DNA of 64,000 nt from Desulfovibrio cuneatus DSM 11391 (GCF_000430005.1 NZ_KE387019.1:103151-167150); one strand, 5' to 3'. Positions 17,152-27,232 are shown, numbered from the stretch's first letter. Notes: a model not told the origin generated them from the sequence alone. Translations and numbers: made by a program.

Positions 17152-17264
17152 CGCTGGTGAAGGAATGTTGGGCAACAGGGACGGTTGGCGTATTTGAGGA
17201 AGCACTGATTTATCAGCGTTTCCATAATGTGGGGGGCCCTTCCCCAAAACACTAGGAAGGCAGT

Positions 17265-18062
17265 ATGCACATCGGCAAATCAATTCGTACGGAACGGCTT
17301 ATGAACCGCAACACGGGGAAATGTATTATTGTGCCCATGGACCACGGTGTTTCCGTTGGCCCCATTCCCGGCCTTGTGGACATGCGTAAAATTGTGAATG
17401 AAGTGGCGGAAGGTGGGGCAGATGCCGTGCTTGGTCACAAAGGCCTTGCCCGTTGCGGGCACCGCCGGGGTGGGCGCGACCTGGGCCTTATTCTGCACCT
17501 TTCTTCCAGCACCGACCTTTCCCCGGAACCCAACGCAAAAACCCTTACCGCCAATGTGGAAGATGCCATTAAAATGGGGGCAGACGGTGTTTCCATTCAC
17601 GTAAACCTTGGCGACCCGACAGAAGCCAAAATGCTGGGCGACTTCGGTCAGGTTGCGCGTGATGCGGAAAACTGGGGCATTCCCCTGATGGCCATGGTAT
17701 ACGGCCGTGGCCCCAAAATTAAAAACAGCCTTGCCCCGGAAGTGGTTGCCCACTGCGCCCGTGTGGCGGTGGAACTTGGCGCAGACATTGTGAAAGTGCC
17801 CTACACAGGCGACATGGACTCCTTCGCCCATGTGGTGGAAGCGACCTGCGTGCCCATTCTTATTGCTGGTGGGCCAAAAACAGACACGACCCGCGAATTC
17901 CTGCAAATGGTACACGATGCCATTAAGGCCGGGGCCGCAGGGCTTTCTGTTGGGCGCAACATTTTTCAGCATCCTACGCCGCGTTTGCTCGTTTCTGCCC
18001 TTTCCGGCATTGTGCATGCAGGGTGGAGTGTTGACCAGGCCATGGCTATGGTGGGGGAATAA
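17265..18062 (+). CDS. 2-amino-3,7-dideoxy-D-threo-hept-6-ulosonate synthase (AroA')
   Basis: Class I aldolase-type enzyme that condenses aspartate semialdehyde with a 6-deoxy-5-ketofructose 1-phosphate-derived unit, the first step of the route to 3-dehydroquinate used by methanogens and some Desulfovibrionales in place of DAHP synthase. 265 residues, TIM-barrel: [17 protein letters not shown] near 21-37, [12 protein letters not shown], catalytic Schiff-base Lys in DIVKVPY, and phosphate-binding IAGGPK and [10 protein letters not shown]. Start ATG follows TAGGAAGG. It lies 114 bases after the attenuator terminator and 5 bases before aroB'. Confidence 0.9.
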   Translation: MHIGKSIRTERLMNRNTGKCIIVPMDHGVSVGPIPGLVDMRKIVNEVAEGGADAVLGHKGLARCGHRRGGRDLGLILHLSSSTDLSPEPNAKTLTANVEDAIKMGADGVSIHVNLGDPTEAKMLGDFGQVARDAENWGIPLMAMVYGRGPKIKNSLAPEVVAHCARVAVELGADIVKVPYTGDMDSFAHVVEATCVPILIAGGPKTDTTREFLQMVHDAIKAGAAGLSVGRNIFQHPTPRLLVSALSGIVHAGWSVDQAMAMVGE

Positions 18063-18067
18063 CCGCC

Positions 18068-19105
18068 GTGCGTACAGTGCTTTTTAAAGCGGTCCCTTTT
18101 GTGAAAGAGGAAGTAACCCTTGCCTTGGAGTCTGGGGTGGACGGCCTGCTTGTGCCTGCTGCCCAGGTGGCTTCCGCTGCCAGCCTTGCCCGCACCCAGG
18201 TTATTGCCTGGGAAGATGTGGCAGACATAGCCTTGAACAGCAAGGAAGATGAGGCCGATGCGGCTGAGGCCCTGGATGCAGGCCGCCTTGTGGTGCTGCG
18301 CCAGGGGTGGGAAATCATTCCTGTGGAAAACCTTCTTGCCCATGTGCAAGTAAAAGGGCGTGGTTCAAAGCCTGTCCCTCATTCTAGCTCCATCTCTGGT
18401 AAGCCAGCCCTGGCAGGCCTTGCCCTGGAAGCTGCCACACTGGAAGAGGCGCACCTTGCCATTGGTATTCTGGAAACAGGGGTAGACGTGGTGGTGGTTC
18501 CCCCGGCAGGGGTGGGCCACATCAAAGAGCTGGTTGCCAGCCTGAAAAGCGATACCCCTACCATGCCCCTGTGCGAGGCACGCATTACGGAAATTCGCCC
18601 CGTGGGCATGGGCCACAGGGTGTGCGTGGATACACTTTCCGTGTTCAGCAAAGGCCAGGGCATGCTAGTGGGCAATTCTGCTGCTTTTACTTTTTTGGTG
18701 AATGCGGAAACAGAAGCCAATGAATATGTGGCTTCGCGCCCGTTCCGTATTAATGCCGGGGCTGTGCATGCCTATGCCGTGATGCCGGGAGATACAACCA
18801 CGTATCTTGAAGAAGTGCGGGCTGGCAAGGAAGTGCTGGTGGTAAGCCACACCGGGGAAACCCAGGTGGCGGTGGTGGGCCGGGCCAAGGTGGAAAAGCG
18901 GCCCATGTTGCTATTACGCGCCCAGTGCGGCGGGGCAGAAGGGGCCGTGTTCCTGCAAAATGCGGAAACCATACGCCTGGTAACCCCGCAGGGGGAAGCG
19001 GTGAGCGTGGTGAACCTGAAAGTGGGGGATACCGTGTTGTGCCGCACTGATGTGGCAGGCAGGCATTTTGGCATGCGCATTGAGGAAGAAATAGCCGAGG
19101 TGTAG
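18068..19105 (+). CDS. 3-dehydroquinate synthase II (AroB')
   Basis: NAD-dependent oxidative deamination and cyclisation giving 3-dehydroquinate, the partner of AroA'. 345 residues of the archaeal-type family, unrelated to bacterial AroB. Seen: ALESGVDGLLVPA near the N terminus, GVDVVVVPPAGVGHIKELV in the middle, GMGHRVCVDTLS, GMLVGNSAAFTFLVNAET, RPFRINAGAVHAYAV and C-terminal FGMRIEEE. The start is GTG at 18068 with GGGGGA upstream. It should be controlled with aroA' by the leader attenuator. Confidence 0.9.
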   Translation: MRTVLFKAVPFVKEEVTLALESGVDGLLVPAAQVASAASLARTQVIAWEDVADIALNSKEDEADAAEALDAGRLVVLRQGWEIIPVENLLAHVQVKGRGSKPVPHSSSISGKPALAGLALEAATLEEAHLAIGILETGVDVVVVPPAGVGHIKELVASLKSDTPTMPLCEARITEIRPVGMGHRVCVDTLSVFSKGQGMLVGNSAAFTFLVNAETEANEYVASRPFRINAGAVHAYAVMPGDTTTYLEEVRAGKEVLVVSHTGETQVAVVGRAKVEKRPMLLLRAQCGGAEGAVFLQNAETIRLVTPQGEAVSVVNLKVGDTVLCRTDVAGRHFGMRIEEEIAEV

Positions 19106-19111
19106 CCAAAA

Positions 19112-19146
19112 ACAAGGCGCTGGTACCGCAAGTACCAGCGCCTTGT
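19112..19146. terminator. Bidirectional terminator between aroB' and tgt
   Basis: ACAAGGCGCTGGTAC (19112-19126) pairs perfectly with its complement at 19132-19146 around a five-base loop. T-rich sequence follows on the plus strand (TTTGTTTT) and CCAAAAACA on the other side gives a T-rich tail on the minus strand, so it can serve both converging genes. Confidence 0.8.
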
Positions 19147-19247
19147 TTTGTTTTAGGAGGGTGGAAGTTGCTTATTACGGCGCGAAGACTTGTGCGGCAT
19201 GCCGCCGCCCTTTCGTCCTATTTTCAAGGGTGGTCGTTGAGGAACCC

Positions 19248-20426
<1,179 letters not shown>

Positions 20427-20515
20427 TTATTGCGCGGTGCGGCGGGGTGCGCAGCGCTTGCCGCTGCATCAACGTGTTTGGGTGCCGTGGCAGGCTTCTG
20501 CACGTGAGCGTACAG

Positions 20516-21085
20516 CTACCACAAGGCCGGAACACTGGCAACTATACCATTTTTGCGCATATAGCGCACAAAGCCATGTTCTTTGCCATGCAGGTAAATA
20601 TCGCGGGTAATGGCCACATCTTGCTGGCAATATTCACCAATTTCCTGTGTTTTCCCTTCCTTCCACCAGCGCAGGGCTTGCAAACCATCAGCGCTTTTGG
20701 GGGCACCCAGGGTGGCAGTGGCGACGCTTTCCAGGGAAACACGAAAGCCCAGGGCCGCTTGCAGATGGTGCAAAATATCAATGCTGTTGAGGCGGGAAAA
20801 ATGCAATTCCGGCGCGTGGGGTTGCAGTACCGTGTAGTCAAAGCGCAGGGTGTTAAACCCCACCACCACCCCGGCAGATGCCACCTGCCGGGCCAGGGCA
20901 GGTGTTTCTTCCTGAGTATACCAGGTAAAATCACGGGTGCGTGAATCATACACCACAGAAAGGCTTATGCCCATAAGGTGGGCGCTGCCCCAGCCCCCCA
21001 CTTCCTGGGCAGAACGGCGTGTTTCCACGTCCAGCACCACAAATGAATCTTCCAGCAGCGAACGCTGCACTCCTTCAATCACCAT
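20516..21085 (-). CDS. RNase H-fold 3'-5' exonuclease (DEDDy, YprB-like)
   Basis: Predicted metal-dependent exonuclease of 189 residues. The DEDD residues are visible: D-x-E in VLDVET (about 18-23), Asp in FNTLRFDY (about 77-84) and the third motif YCQQD near 150, giving the DEDDy class. Substrate (DNA or RNA) is unknown. It has no other domain. Start ATG at 21085. Its location upstream of tgt may only be chance. Confidence 0.8.
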   Translation of the reverse strand: MVIEGVQRSLLEDSFVVLDVETRRSAQEVGGWGSAHLMGISLSVVYDSRTRDFTWYTQEETPALARQVASAGVVVGFNTLRFDYTVLQPHAPELHFSRLNSIDILHHLQAALGFRVSLESVATATLGAPKSADGLQALRWWKEGKTQEIGEYCQQDVAITRDIYLHGKEHGFVRYMRKNGIVASVPALW

Positions 21086-21153
21086 GGCTTGCTCTCTTTA
21101 TGGCATGTGGGGCACCCACATTGTTGTTTATTCTTTGGGGGAACGCCCCGTTA

Positions 21154-21313
21154 TTAAGACTATTGCACAATAGTCTTATTGCGCCTTCCCGCAGGGAAGA
21201 TGTTCCAAAAAGCACGCAACATGGAGTTTTGCACTGGTCTTGTACTGTTGCCAGCAGGGGAATGCATTGTGCCTGCTTGCAGGGAAGAAGTCTTCACCCT
21301 GTAAGCAGGCACA
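21154..21313. repeat. Intergenic inverted repeats
   Basis: AAGACTATTG/CAATAGTCTT (about 21156-21176) and a longer GTGCCTGCTTGCAGG.../CCTGTAAGCAGGCAC pair (about 21269-21312) stand between the exonuclease gene start and the sensor gene stop. The second is placed to terminate the leftward sensor transcript, although no long T run follows. Confidence 0.45.
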
Positions 21314-21350
21314 TTGCATACAGTGGTATGCGTGTAAAGCCGCGCTGGAG

Positions 21351-24233
21351 CTAAGCCTGACCGCCGTTTTTCACCGTGTCAATAATGGCAAGCAGGTTAT
21401 GCTTGCTGTACGGCTTGGAAAGGAACGCGGTGCAGCCAGCTTCCATGCTGTGTGCCTTAAAGGCCGGAAGCACGTGTGCCGTTTGGGCCACAATGGGAAC
21501 GGGCGGAACGTCTGCTTCAGATTCCAGGGCGCGCATAATGCGGGTGGCCTGGTAGCCATCCATGTTGGGCATTTCCATGTCCATGAATATGATATCGTAG
21601 CGCTTTTCCTTGAAACGTTCAAGCCCTTCAAGCCCGTCTGCGGCTTCGGTAATTCTGTGGGGGGTGCCGCGCAGGTACAAGGAGAAAAGCAGACGGTTGT
21701 GGGCGCTGTCTTCCACCAGCAAAATGTCCAGGGCTTCCCCCTGTTCTTGTGTGCTAGCGTCCTCTTCACCTGTGCCAGCCACTTCATCCAGCACCAGCAA
21801 GTCCAGTGGTTTTGCGGTGTCTTCCTGTTCCATCATGCCTTCAGCAAGGTTGCTTGATGAAGAGCGGGATGTTTCAAGGGGGGTAGAGGGCAAATCTTCC
21901 ACAATGCCATACTGTGCAGCCAGCCCGCGGGAAATGGCTTCGGCCTCTCCTGTGGGTGCATCAGAGGAACTGTTCAGGTTGTTGGCCTTGGTGATGGTGT
22001 AGAGATCGGTTGCGGCAGCCGTAAAGTCAAAGGGGGCAATAATTTGCAAAAACCGCTCGTTATTGCTGGCAGAAGCCTGCGGAACGTTGCCATTCAGCCG
22101 TTGGGTAAGGTACTGGATAACGGAGAATTCTTGTTCAAATTCCAGCCGTTGCGAGCCAGCAGGCGTTCCTGGTTCTTCAATGGGGTCCAGCGTTCCCGCA
22201 GAAGCGGAAGCGGCAAGGGTTTCCAGGTCAGGTGGTTCTGTTTCGTCTGTGCGGTCTTTTTCCCAGGAAATGGTAAAGATAAGGCTTGGCGTGGCAGAAG
22301 CGAACCCTTCTATATCTGCCCGCACAGCAAGGCTGATAAGGCCCTCTGTTTCGTCGCGCAGAATAAAAAGCAGCGAGCGCAGCAGGGTGTGGCGCAAAAG
22401 GGGTGCAAACGACTGCACGGCCGTGGGGGTGTCTTCTGCAATAATGCACTCAAATTTGAGGGACTTATCAAGCAGGGCAGGGGCAATTTGGTATTGCAGT
22501 TCGTCCAGAATGCGACGCAGGTTCACGGTGGTGCTAACAATTTTGGGTTGGTCTGCCTCATACAGAGCCAGCTCGTAAATGTCTTTGAACACCGCATTCA
22601 GGGTGGAAACACCCAGGCGGCGTTCTTCACGCGGGGCGCTTGCACTTTGCACAGACTGCTGTGTGAAATGGGTGGAAGGGGAGCGCACCGGCAACAGGTA
22701 GGAAAGCACTTGCTTGCTGGCAGAAGCCAGCAACAAGGCAATATTTGCGCGGTCATTTTTGGCTTGAGTATATTTTTCTTCCAGGGTTCCCAGTTCTTCT
22801 TCCTGGCTTCTGTCCAGCAGGAAGCCTTCTATGGGCAAGCGTTCTTGTGCTTCAAAGGCGGCAATGCTTACAATCCAGAACGAACACACAACACCGTTAT
22901 GTGTTGCAAGGTCCACAGGGTGGCGTACCCCCGGCTTTTCACGCAGGGCGTTCAATATGGTGTGAATGTCTTGATCTTTCGGGAAAAAGTCAAACAGGCT
23001 GGCATGTTCTGTAAGGAGGTGTACAGAAGATTCATAGCCCAGCATGCTGGCAAGGGTCTGGTTGGTTTGCAAAAGCTTGCCGTCTGGCGCACACCGGAAA
23101 ATGCCCAGGGGTGCGCTGTCAAAAAAGCGTTGGTACTGTATGGCAATGTTGGTGTTATGTGCTTCGCCAAACTTGTTTTTCAGTTTTTCTGAACGCCGTG
23201 TGCTGAAAATGCGGGAAGGGGCCCCATGGTTTTGCAATGCAGGCAAAAAGGCGGCTTCAGCTGTTGGGGCCATGGCAGAGGAAGGTATATCCGTGCTTTT
23301 TTTCAGCAGGCCCAAAAGGAAGCAAATAAAGCCAATGGCAATCATAAAAGCGCTTGCCAGGAACAGGTTGGTACTTTCCAACGTAAAAGGGGTGCCCAGC
23401 ACAGCAAAGGAACCCACCTCTTCCCCCAGCGCGCTTGGCAGGGCAATAAGGGAAATGGTGTACTCGCGTGAGGGGTCAATGCTGCTATGCAGGCTGGAAG
23501 CAAGCCCAGGGGTGATGGTGGCGGAAAGGTTTTTTCCATTGGCAACGCCAAGGGTGCCAGGAAGGTCGGGCTGCACTTCAAGGCGCAGCTTGGCAGTTTC
23601 TTCTGTGGGAAGCACCACCACGTCTGCTATAATATATTGCTTTAATTGGCGCAGAATGCGCGCGTCCATGGGCACAACAGCCACAAGGCTGCCCGCCTGC
23701 TGGCCGGGCATGGCCGCAGTGGCAATAAGGTATAGCCTGTCGCCAAGCCACACAAAGCCTTCTTGGGGGTCTGTGGGGGTGGTTTGGCGAAGAATGTTGG
23801 TCATTTCATCAGAGCGCATAACCAGTGTTTCAAAGGCGCTCATGCCCTCTTTATCATTGAGGGGTTTTTTTACTTCACGTTGCAGCTTATTGTCTTTAGA
23901 AAAAATGAGTACTTTTGCTGCTGGCCAGTTTTGTAAAAACAGGGTTGGTTGCCAGCTTTTGGTGGCAGCGGTGCTCAGCCGGGAAAATTCTGTACCCATG
24001 GCCTGGGCCCAGGTGGTCACCTGGCTCCTGGTTTTATTCATAAACAGAATGATTGCGCTGGTGCGCTGCTGCACATCTTCCGCTTGGGCCTGGCGCAGGG
24101 CTTGGTGTTCCGAAACAAGCATGCTTATGCCAACGGTTAACAACAGCACACCAAAAACAACAAGGGGAATATTGCGTTTCCCTTTTGGGGGTAGTGGCGC
24201 AGAGTGGTGGGGGGATTGAGGAGCTTCTTGCAT
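21351..24233 (-). CDS. Membrane PAS / degenerate histidine kinase / receiver protein
   Basis: 960 residues. Membrane segment at about 22-39, a periplasmic sensor of about 245 residues, a second segment near 286-308, then a PAS domain (about 362-465, FFDSAPLGIFRCAPDGKLLQTN), a region resembling the ATP-binding half of a kinase, and a complete C-terminal receiver (about 835-955, LDILLVEDSAHNRLL, acceptor Asp in IIFMDMEMPNMDG, conserved Lys in FLSKPYS). I see no H-box histidine with its usual context and no N or G boxes, so it probably cannot autophosphorylate and may receive phosphate from another kinase. No HPt or partner kinase lies nearby. Confidence 0.8.
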   Translation of the reverse strand: MQEAPQSPHHSAPLPPKGKRNIPLVVFGVLLLTVGISMLVSEHQALRQAQAEDVQQRTSAIILFMNKTRSQVTTWAQAMGTEFSRLSTAATKSWQPTLFLQNWPAAKVLIFSKDNKLQREVKKPLNDKEGMSAFETLVMRSDEMTNILRQTTPTDPQEGFVWLGDRLYLIATAAMPGQQAGSLVAVVPMDARILRQLKQYIIADVVVLPTEETAKLRLEVQPDLPGTLGVANGKNLSATITPGLASSLHSSIDPSREYTISLIALPSALGEEVGSFAVLGTPFTLESTNLFLASAFMIAIGFICFLLGLLKKSTDIPSSAMAPTAEAAFLPALQNHGAPSRIFSTRRSEKLKNKFGEAHNTNIAIQYQRFFDSAPLGIFRCAPDGKLLQTNQTLASMLGYESSVHLLTEHASLFDFFPKDQDIHTILNALREKPGVRHPVDLATHNGVVCSFWIVSIAAFEAQERLPIEGFLLDRSQEEELGTLEEKYTQAKNDRANIALLLASASKQVLSYLLPVRSPSTHFTQQSVQSASAPREERRLGVSTLNAVFKDIYELALYEADQPKIVSTTVNLRRILDELQYQIAPALLDKSLKFECIIAEDTPTAVQSFAPLLRHTLLRSLLFILRDETEGLISLAVRADIEGFASATPSLIFTISWEKDRTDETEPPDLETLAASASAGTLDPIEEPGTPAGSQRLEFEQEFSVIQYLTQRLNGNVPQASASNNERFLQIIAPFDFTAAATDLYTITKANNLNSSSDAPTGEAEAISRGLAAQYGIVEDLPSTPLETSRSSSSNLAEGMMEQEDTAKPLDLLVLDEVAGTGEEDASTQEQGEALDILLVEDSAHNRLLFSLYLRGTPHRITEAADGLEGLERFKEKRYDIIFMDMEMPNMDGYQATRIMRALESEADVPPVPIVAQTAHVLPAFKAHSMEAGCTAFLSKPYSKHNLLAIIDTVKNGGQA

Positions 24234-24594
24234 GGAAAGCCTACTCGCTATATTGAAAAAGAGTGTTAACGCATGAAGCGTTGGGTCAAATCAAAAAGGG
24301 AAATAATTCCCGCCTGGTGCAGGCAACGTGCCAGGGCTTTTACTGAAAATGGCATATGGGCAGGGGGAGTGCCTTGGCGTGTAACCTGTATGCCATATAA
24401 GGGAAACGGAATAAATCAACGTTTCCATAAAAGACTATTTATGCATGCGTGGCATTCATTGTTGTCTTTAAGAATATCTGCTAAGGTGCCACAATGTAAC
24501 ATACAGTCTTTTCGGCAGTTCTTTTGTATCCTTAAGGGAACATACAAGAAAAATACAAGAGATGCAATGGGTTTTGCAGCAAGAGGTGTTCACA
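24234..24594. other. Intergenic region without a supported gene
   Basis: About 360 bases between divergent genes. Contains GGAAACGGAATAAATCAACG with CGTTTCC (24402-24426), a member of the GGAAACGCTGA motif family, a TGGCATA/TATGCCA pair (about 24350-24397) and CTTTTGTAT/ATACAAG (about 24522-24549) just upstream of the next gene. A 112-codon open frame across it has no ribosome site and no protein-like composition. Confidence 0.5.
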
Positions 24595-25332
24595 ATGAGT
24601 TCATTTCGTAAGCATAAATTAGAGTTGCAGGAAGCCCTGCAAAAAAACAATTGGGCAGACTATGTGGCAAGCCTTTGCCACAATGCTTCAAGCACCAAGA
24701 AGGCGATAAATGCTTTGCTGGGGCTGTTGCCACGGCCGGAAGTGCATTGGCAGGCCGCAGGGGGGCTGGGCATTGCTGTGTGCACCCTGGCCACCTTTGG
24801 CATGGAAGACACCCGCATTATTATGCGCCGCCTTATGTGGAGCATGAATGAAGAATCGGGTAACCTTGGCTGGGGTGTGCCACAGGCCATGGGGGCCATT
24901 GTGGGCAAAAACGACACCCTGGCCGCAGAATACGGCAATGTTCTGCTCTCCTATATGCACGATACGGGTGGTGAAGATAATTTTATTGAATACACACCCT
25001 TGCGCCGTGGGGTGTATTGGGCGGCGGGCAGCCTGGCCCAGCGCCACCCGTTGCAGGTGCTGCCTGTTGTGGCTTCCCTGGTTCAGGGCTTTATGGATGA
25101 CGACACGGAATGCACCGCCTATTCTGCCTGGGCCCTTGCAACGCTGTGCCACGCCCTGTCCACACCCCAGCAACATGCCGTGCAGCAACAGCTCATAACC
25201 CTGGGGGTGCACCAGCGCTGCACCGCCCTGCAACAGAATGAAGCTACCGTAACGTTGCTTGTGGGCACAACTGTGGAAACACACACCGTGGAGGCGCTGG
25301 CCCAAAACCTGCTGGGGTGCTTTGGGGAATAA
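24595..25332 (+). CDS. HEAT-repeat-like protein of the DVU0298 type
   Basis: 245 residues from the ATG at 24595, which has GAGG 8 bases upstream; an in-frame ATG 33 bases earlier lacks a site. The sequence is helical with repeated hydrophobic pairs (INALLGLLPRPEVHWQAAGGLGIAV, GWGVPQAMGAIV, RRGVYWAAGSLAQ, AYSAWALATLCHAL) spaced like HEAT repeats. It resembles a Desulfovibrio family named after DVU0298, whose function I do not know. The prophage-target tRNA follows. Confidence 0.7.
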   Translation: MSSFRKHKLELQEALQKNNWADYVASLCHNASSTKKAINALLGLLPRPEVHWQAAGGLGIAVCTLATFGMEDTRIIMRRLMWSMNEESGNLGWGVPQAMGAIVGKNDTLAAEYGNVLLSYMHDTGGEDNFIEYTPLRRGVYWAAGSLAQRHPLQVLPVVASLVQGFMDDDTECTAYSAWALATLCHALSTPQQHAVQQQLITLGVHQRCTALQQNEATVTLLVGTTVETHTVEALAQNLLGCFGE

Positions 25333-25551
25333 CATATGCACCAGCGGTGCCTTGCCATAAACCTAACGGACGATAGGCTGCGGGGCTTTCCTTCCCCTTA
25401 TGCGGGAGAACACTTTGAGGGAACGCCGCAGAAAATATGCAAGAAAATGCAGTTTCTCCTTGCATCTTTGCTGGCTGTGCGCTAAATGATTCCCTGCTGA
25501 CGGGGTTCCCAACCCCGCCCCCTGGTACCGGAATGGCGGTGCAGCATGTGT

Positions 25552-25628
25552 CGGAGCGTGGCGCAGCTTGGTAGCGCGCCTGCTTTGGGAGCAGGATGTC
25601 GCATGTTCGAATCATGTCGCTCCGACCA
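25552..25628 (+). tRNA. tRNA-Pro (anticodon UGG), CCA encoded
   Basis: 77 bases. Acceptor stem CGGAGCG/CGCTCCG is perfect, D arm GCGC...GCGC, anticodon stem CCTGC/GCAGG around loop TTTGGGA giving anticodon TGG, T arm ATGTTCGAATCAT, then ACCA. The 3' 46 bases form part of the prophage att core and are duplicated at 63427. The prophage restores the gene exactly. Confidence 0.95.
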
Positions 25629-25638
25629 GATATTTCAA
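25583..25638 (+). repeat. attL core, 56-bp direct repeat
   Basis: Identical over 56 bases to 63427-63482, running from inside the tRNA anticodon loop through the CCA to CAGATATTTCAA. The two copies bound the prophage. Sequence diverges immediately on either side. Confidence 0.93.
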
Positions 25639-25669
25639 CGGGTTACGTTAAAAGCGTAACCCGTTTTTT
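25639..25669 (+). terminator. Phage-supplied terminator of tRNA-Pro
   Basis: CGGGTTACG (25639-25647) pairs with CGTAACCCG (25655-25663), followed by six T. It lies just inside the prophage and replaces the host terminator that integration moved to 63483. Confidence 0.85.
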
Positions 25670-25672
25670 CGT

Positions 25673-25709
25673 TTAGGGCATACATTTAGGGCATACATTA
25701 GGGCATACA
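25673..25709 (+). promoter_or_regulatory. Three arm-type integrase sites, left end
   Basis: TTAGGGCATACA occurs three times in tandem at 25673-25684, 25686-25697 and 25698-25709. The same 12-mer occurs at the right end (63322-63333) with one near-copy and one inverted copy. Paired repeats just inside both att cores are what arm-type binding sites of a tyrosine integrase look like. Confidence 0.7.
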
Positions 25710-26039
25710 AAAGGGCAGAACACGCGGTTTTTTCCCTTTAAATGGAGTTTTTGGTGCCATTTTTTTACTATGGGTAAAAATATTTTTAAGTTCATTGTTG
25801 AAAAATAAAAGTCAATGTATCCGGTGTGTTGTCTGTTTTTTTCTGTTTTTTAAAAGTGCGAAGTCCTTGCATTGTCTTGCATTCTGTTACGTTTTTTGCA
25901 AAGCCCCCCTATCTTTTATATGTATTCCCTAACAGTATTTTACCCCCCTTTGCGGGGCACCCCCTCGTTGCATTTTTTTATTGAAACAGCGCGAAGGTTT
26001 GGTGCGGATGAGTGATTTTTTTGGGCTGTTTTCTTCCTG

Positions 26040-26270
26040 GGCCGGGAAGGGGGGCCTGCTGCCCCGTGTATGCCCCTGCTGCCCGGTGGGGTGTGTTTGC
26101 CCCGTGTATGCCCCTGCCTCCATGGTGGTGTCCTGTATGCCCCGTGTATGCCCCTGCATCCATGGTGGTGCTCCAGCGTGCCCCACGTATGCCCCCAGCC
26201 GTACCCGGTGGGGTGTGTATGCCCCACGCATGCCCCTGCGTGCCCGGTGGGGGGCTGGGTGCAGGGCGCA
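26040..26270. repeat. Imperfect tandem repeat, CCCCGTGTATGCCCCTG units
   Basis: About five to six degenerate units of roughly 36-44 bases, each with GTGTATGCCCCTGC followed by CC(A/C)(T/G)GGTGG. On the minus strand each unit contains GGGGCATACACGGGG, which shares GGGCATACA with the nearby integrase arm sites. Long open frames run through it in several frames on both strands because of the repeat; none has a convincing ribosome site or family likeness, so I call no gene from 25,710 to 26,391. Confidence 0.7.
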
Positions 26271-26391
26271 AAAAAACCCCACATGGGGGCATGTAGGGCT
26301 TTGGTGTGTATTGTGCTGCTGGGGCTTTGGGCTGTTTTGGTTGTATGCAGGGGGCTTGGGGTGGTTGTGGCTATTGGGGGTTGCCTGGGGT

Positions 26392-26637
26392 TTATTCCAT
26401 CCCGTATTCCTTGCGCAGCTTTGCCAGTGACCCCAATGCAATACCCATCATGGAGCGTTCCCCGTCACGCCAACGCATTACAGTGCGGGGGGTGGTATTC
26501 ATTTTGGCGGCAATGGTAGCAATGGGCAGCAGGGTTTTGTATTTTTGGTTGTAGTCCCGCATGAACTGGGCCATGGGATTGTCCCCGGTGGGCACGGTAA
26601 GTGGCCTGCCTGCTGTTTTTGGTGCTGGTGTGGTCAT
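26392..26637 (-). CDS. Small HTH DNA-binding protein
   Basis: 81 residues with an unstructured N-terminal 22 residues, then a helix-turn-helix at about 37-63 (LPIATIAAKMNTTPRTVMRWRDGERSM) reading like a Cro/Xre or IHF-independent phage regulator. Ends KLRKEYGME. Start ATG at 26637 seven bases after the stop of the preceding small gene. It is the last of four short minus-strand genes between the tail operon and attL. A target cannot be named. Confidence 0.6.
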   Translation of the reverse strand: MTTPAPKTAGRPLTVPTGDNPMAQFMRDYNQKYKTLLPIATIAAKMNTTPRTVMRWRDGERSMMGIALGSLAKLRKEYGME

Positions 26638-26643
26638 TTTGCT

Positions 26644-26859
26644 CTATTCTTCGTTATTTTCTTGGCTTTCAGTAAAACACACGTCACAAAGCACCACAAT
26701 TCCTGCCATATCTCCATTGGCAATTACGTGGGTTGCCGCATCGTCACACCGTTCACACTTCACAAGGCCATTATCTACCAGTATTGCAAGGGCTTCGCCT
26801 TGGCTGTCGCTCATAATTTCAAAAGTGTTTGTTTCGTCCATCGTAATTGTTGCAGGCAT
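26644..26859 (-). CDS. Small cysteine-pair phage protein
   Basis: 71 residues, acidic, with two CxxC pairs (CERCDD and CDVC) about 20 residues apart, so probably one zinc site. AAGGAG lies 8 bases before the ATG. No family recognised. Next gene starts within 10 bases, which suggests a joint transcript with the HTH protein. Confidence 0.6.
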   Translation of the reverse strand: MPATITMDETNTFEIMSDSQGEALAILVDNGLVKCERCDDAATHVIANGDMAGIVVLCDVCFTESQENNEE

Positions 26860-26890
26860 TATATTTCTCCTTGCCTTTTGCGCCGACTGC

Positions 26891-27232
26891 TTACTGTAAC
26901 CGATAAATATTTAACCATTCACCCCAAGGGGTACCCGTTTCTGCTTCCACCTCTTTGCCCCTGGCTATAGCCAAATCCATTTGCTTGATTACCAAACCTT
27001 CTATTGTTTCTTTTGTGCAGGGTATGTGCATTGCCCTTTGTTCTTCTGCGTTTTTTCCTGCTGGAATCTGTTCCAAAGCGGTGGTTACAGGCTCGGCTAT
27101 GGTGCCTGTGTGCCCATTATACGATACAAAAATGGAAAGAACACCGTTGTGCGGAACATACGTTTCTTGTTCCTCTCCCCATTTTACCGTTACCATGCCT
27201 GTCCCATCTGTCTGTGTAGTGTAATCTCTCAT
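26891..27232 (-). CDS. Hypothetical phage protein
   Basis: 113 residues from the ATG at 27232 (MRDYTTQTDGTG), chosen because GGGGGAAG stands just upstream; a longer frame to 27304 would cover the operator-like site. The chain has a beta-rich first half (VTVKWGEEQETYVPHNGVLSIFV) and a helical second half. No membrane segment. Function unknown. Confidence 0.6.
   Translation of the reverse strand: MRDYTTQTDGTGMVTVKWGEEQETYVPHNGVLSIFVSYNGHTGTIAEPVTTALEQIPAGKNAEEQRAMHIPCTKETIEGLVIKQMDLAIARGKEVEAETGTPWGEWLNIYRLQ

Noticed and set aside
24273..24611. 112-codon plus-strand frame before the HEAT-like gene
   Set aside because: No ribosome site, runs into the start of a better-supported gene, and contains inverted repeats typical of non-coding DNA.
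25929..26441. Long open frames on both strands across the tandem repeat (for example a 170-codon minus frame)
   Set aside because: All frames stay open because of the repeat; no ribosome site, low-complexity His/Gly/Thr/Pro composition and no family likeness.
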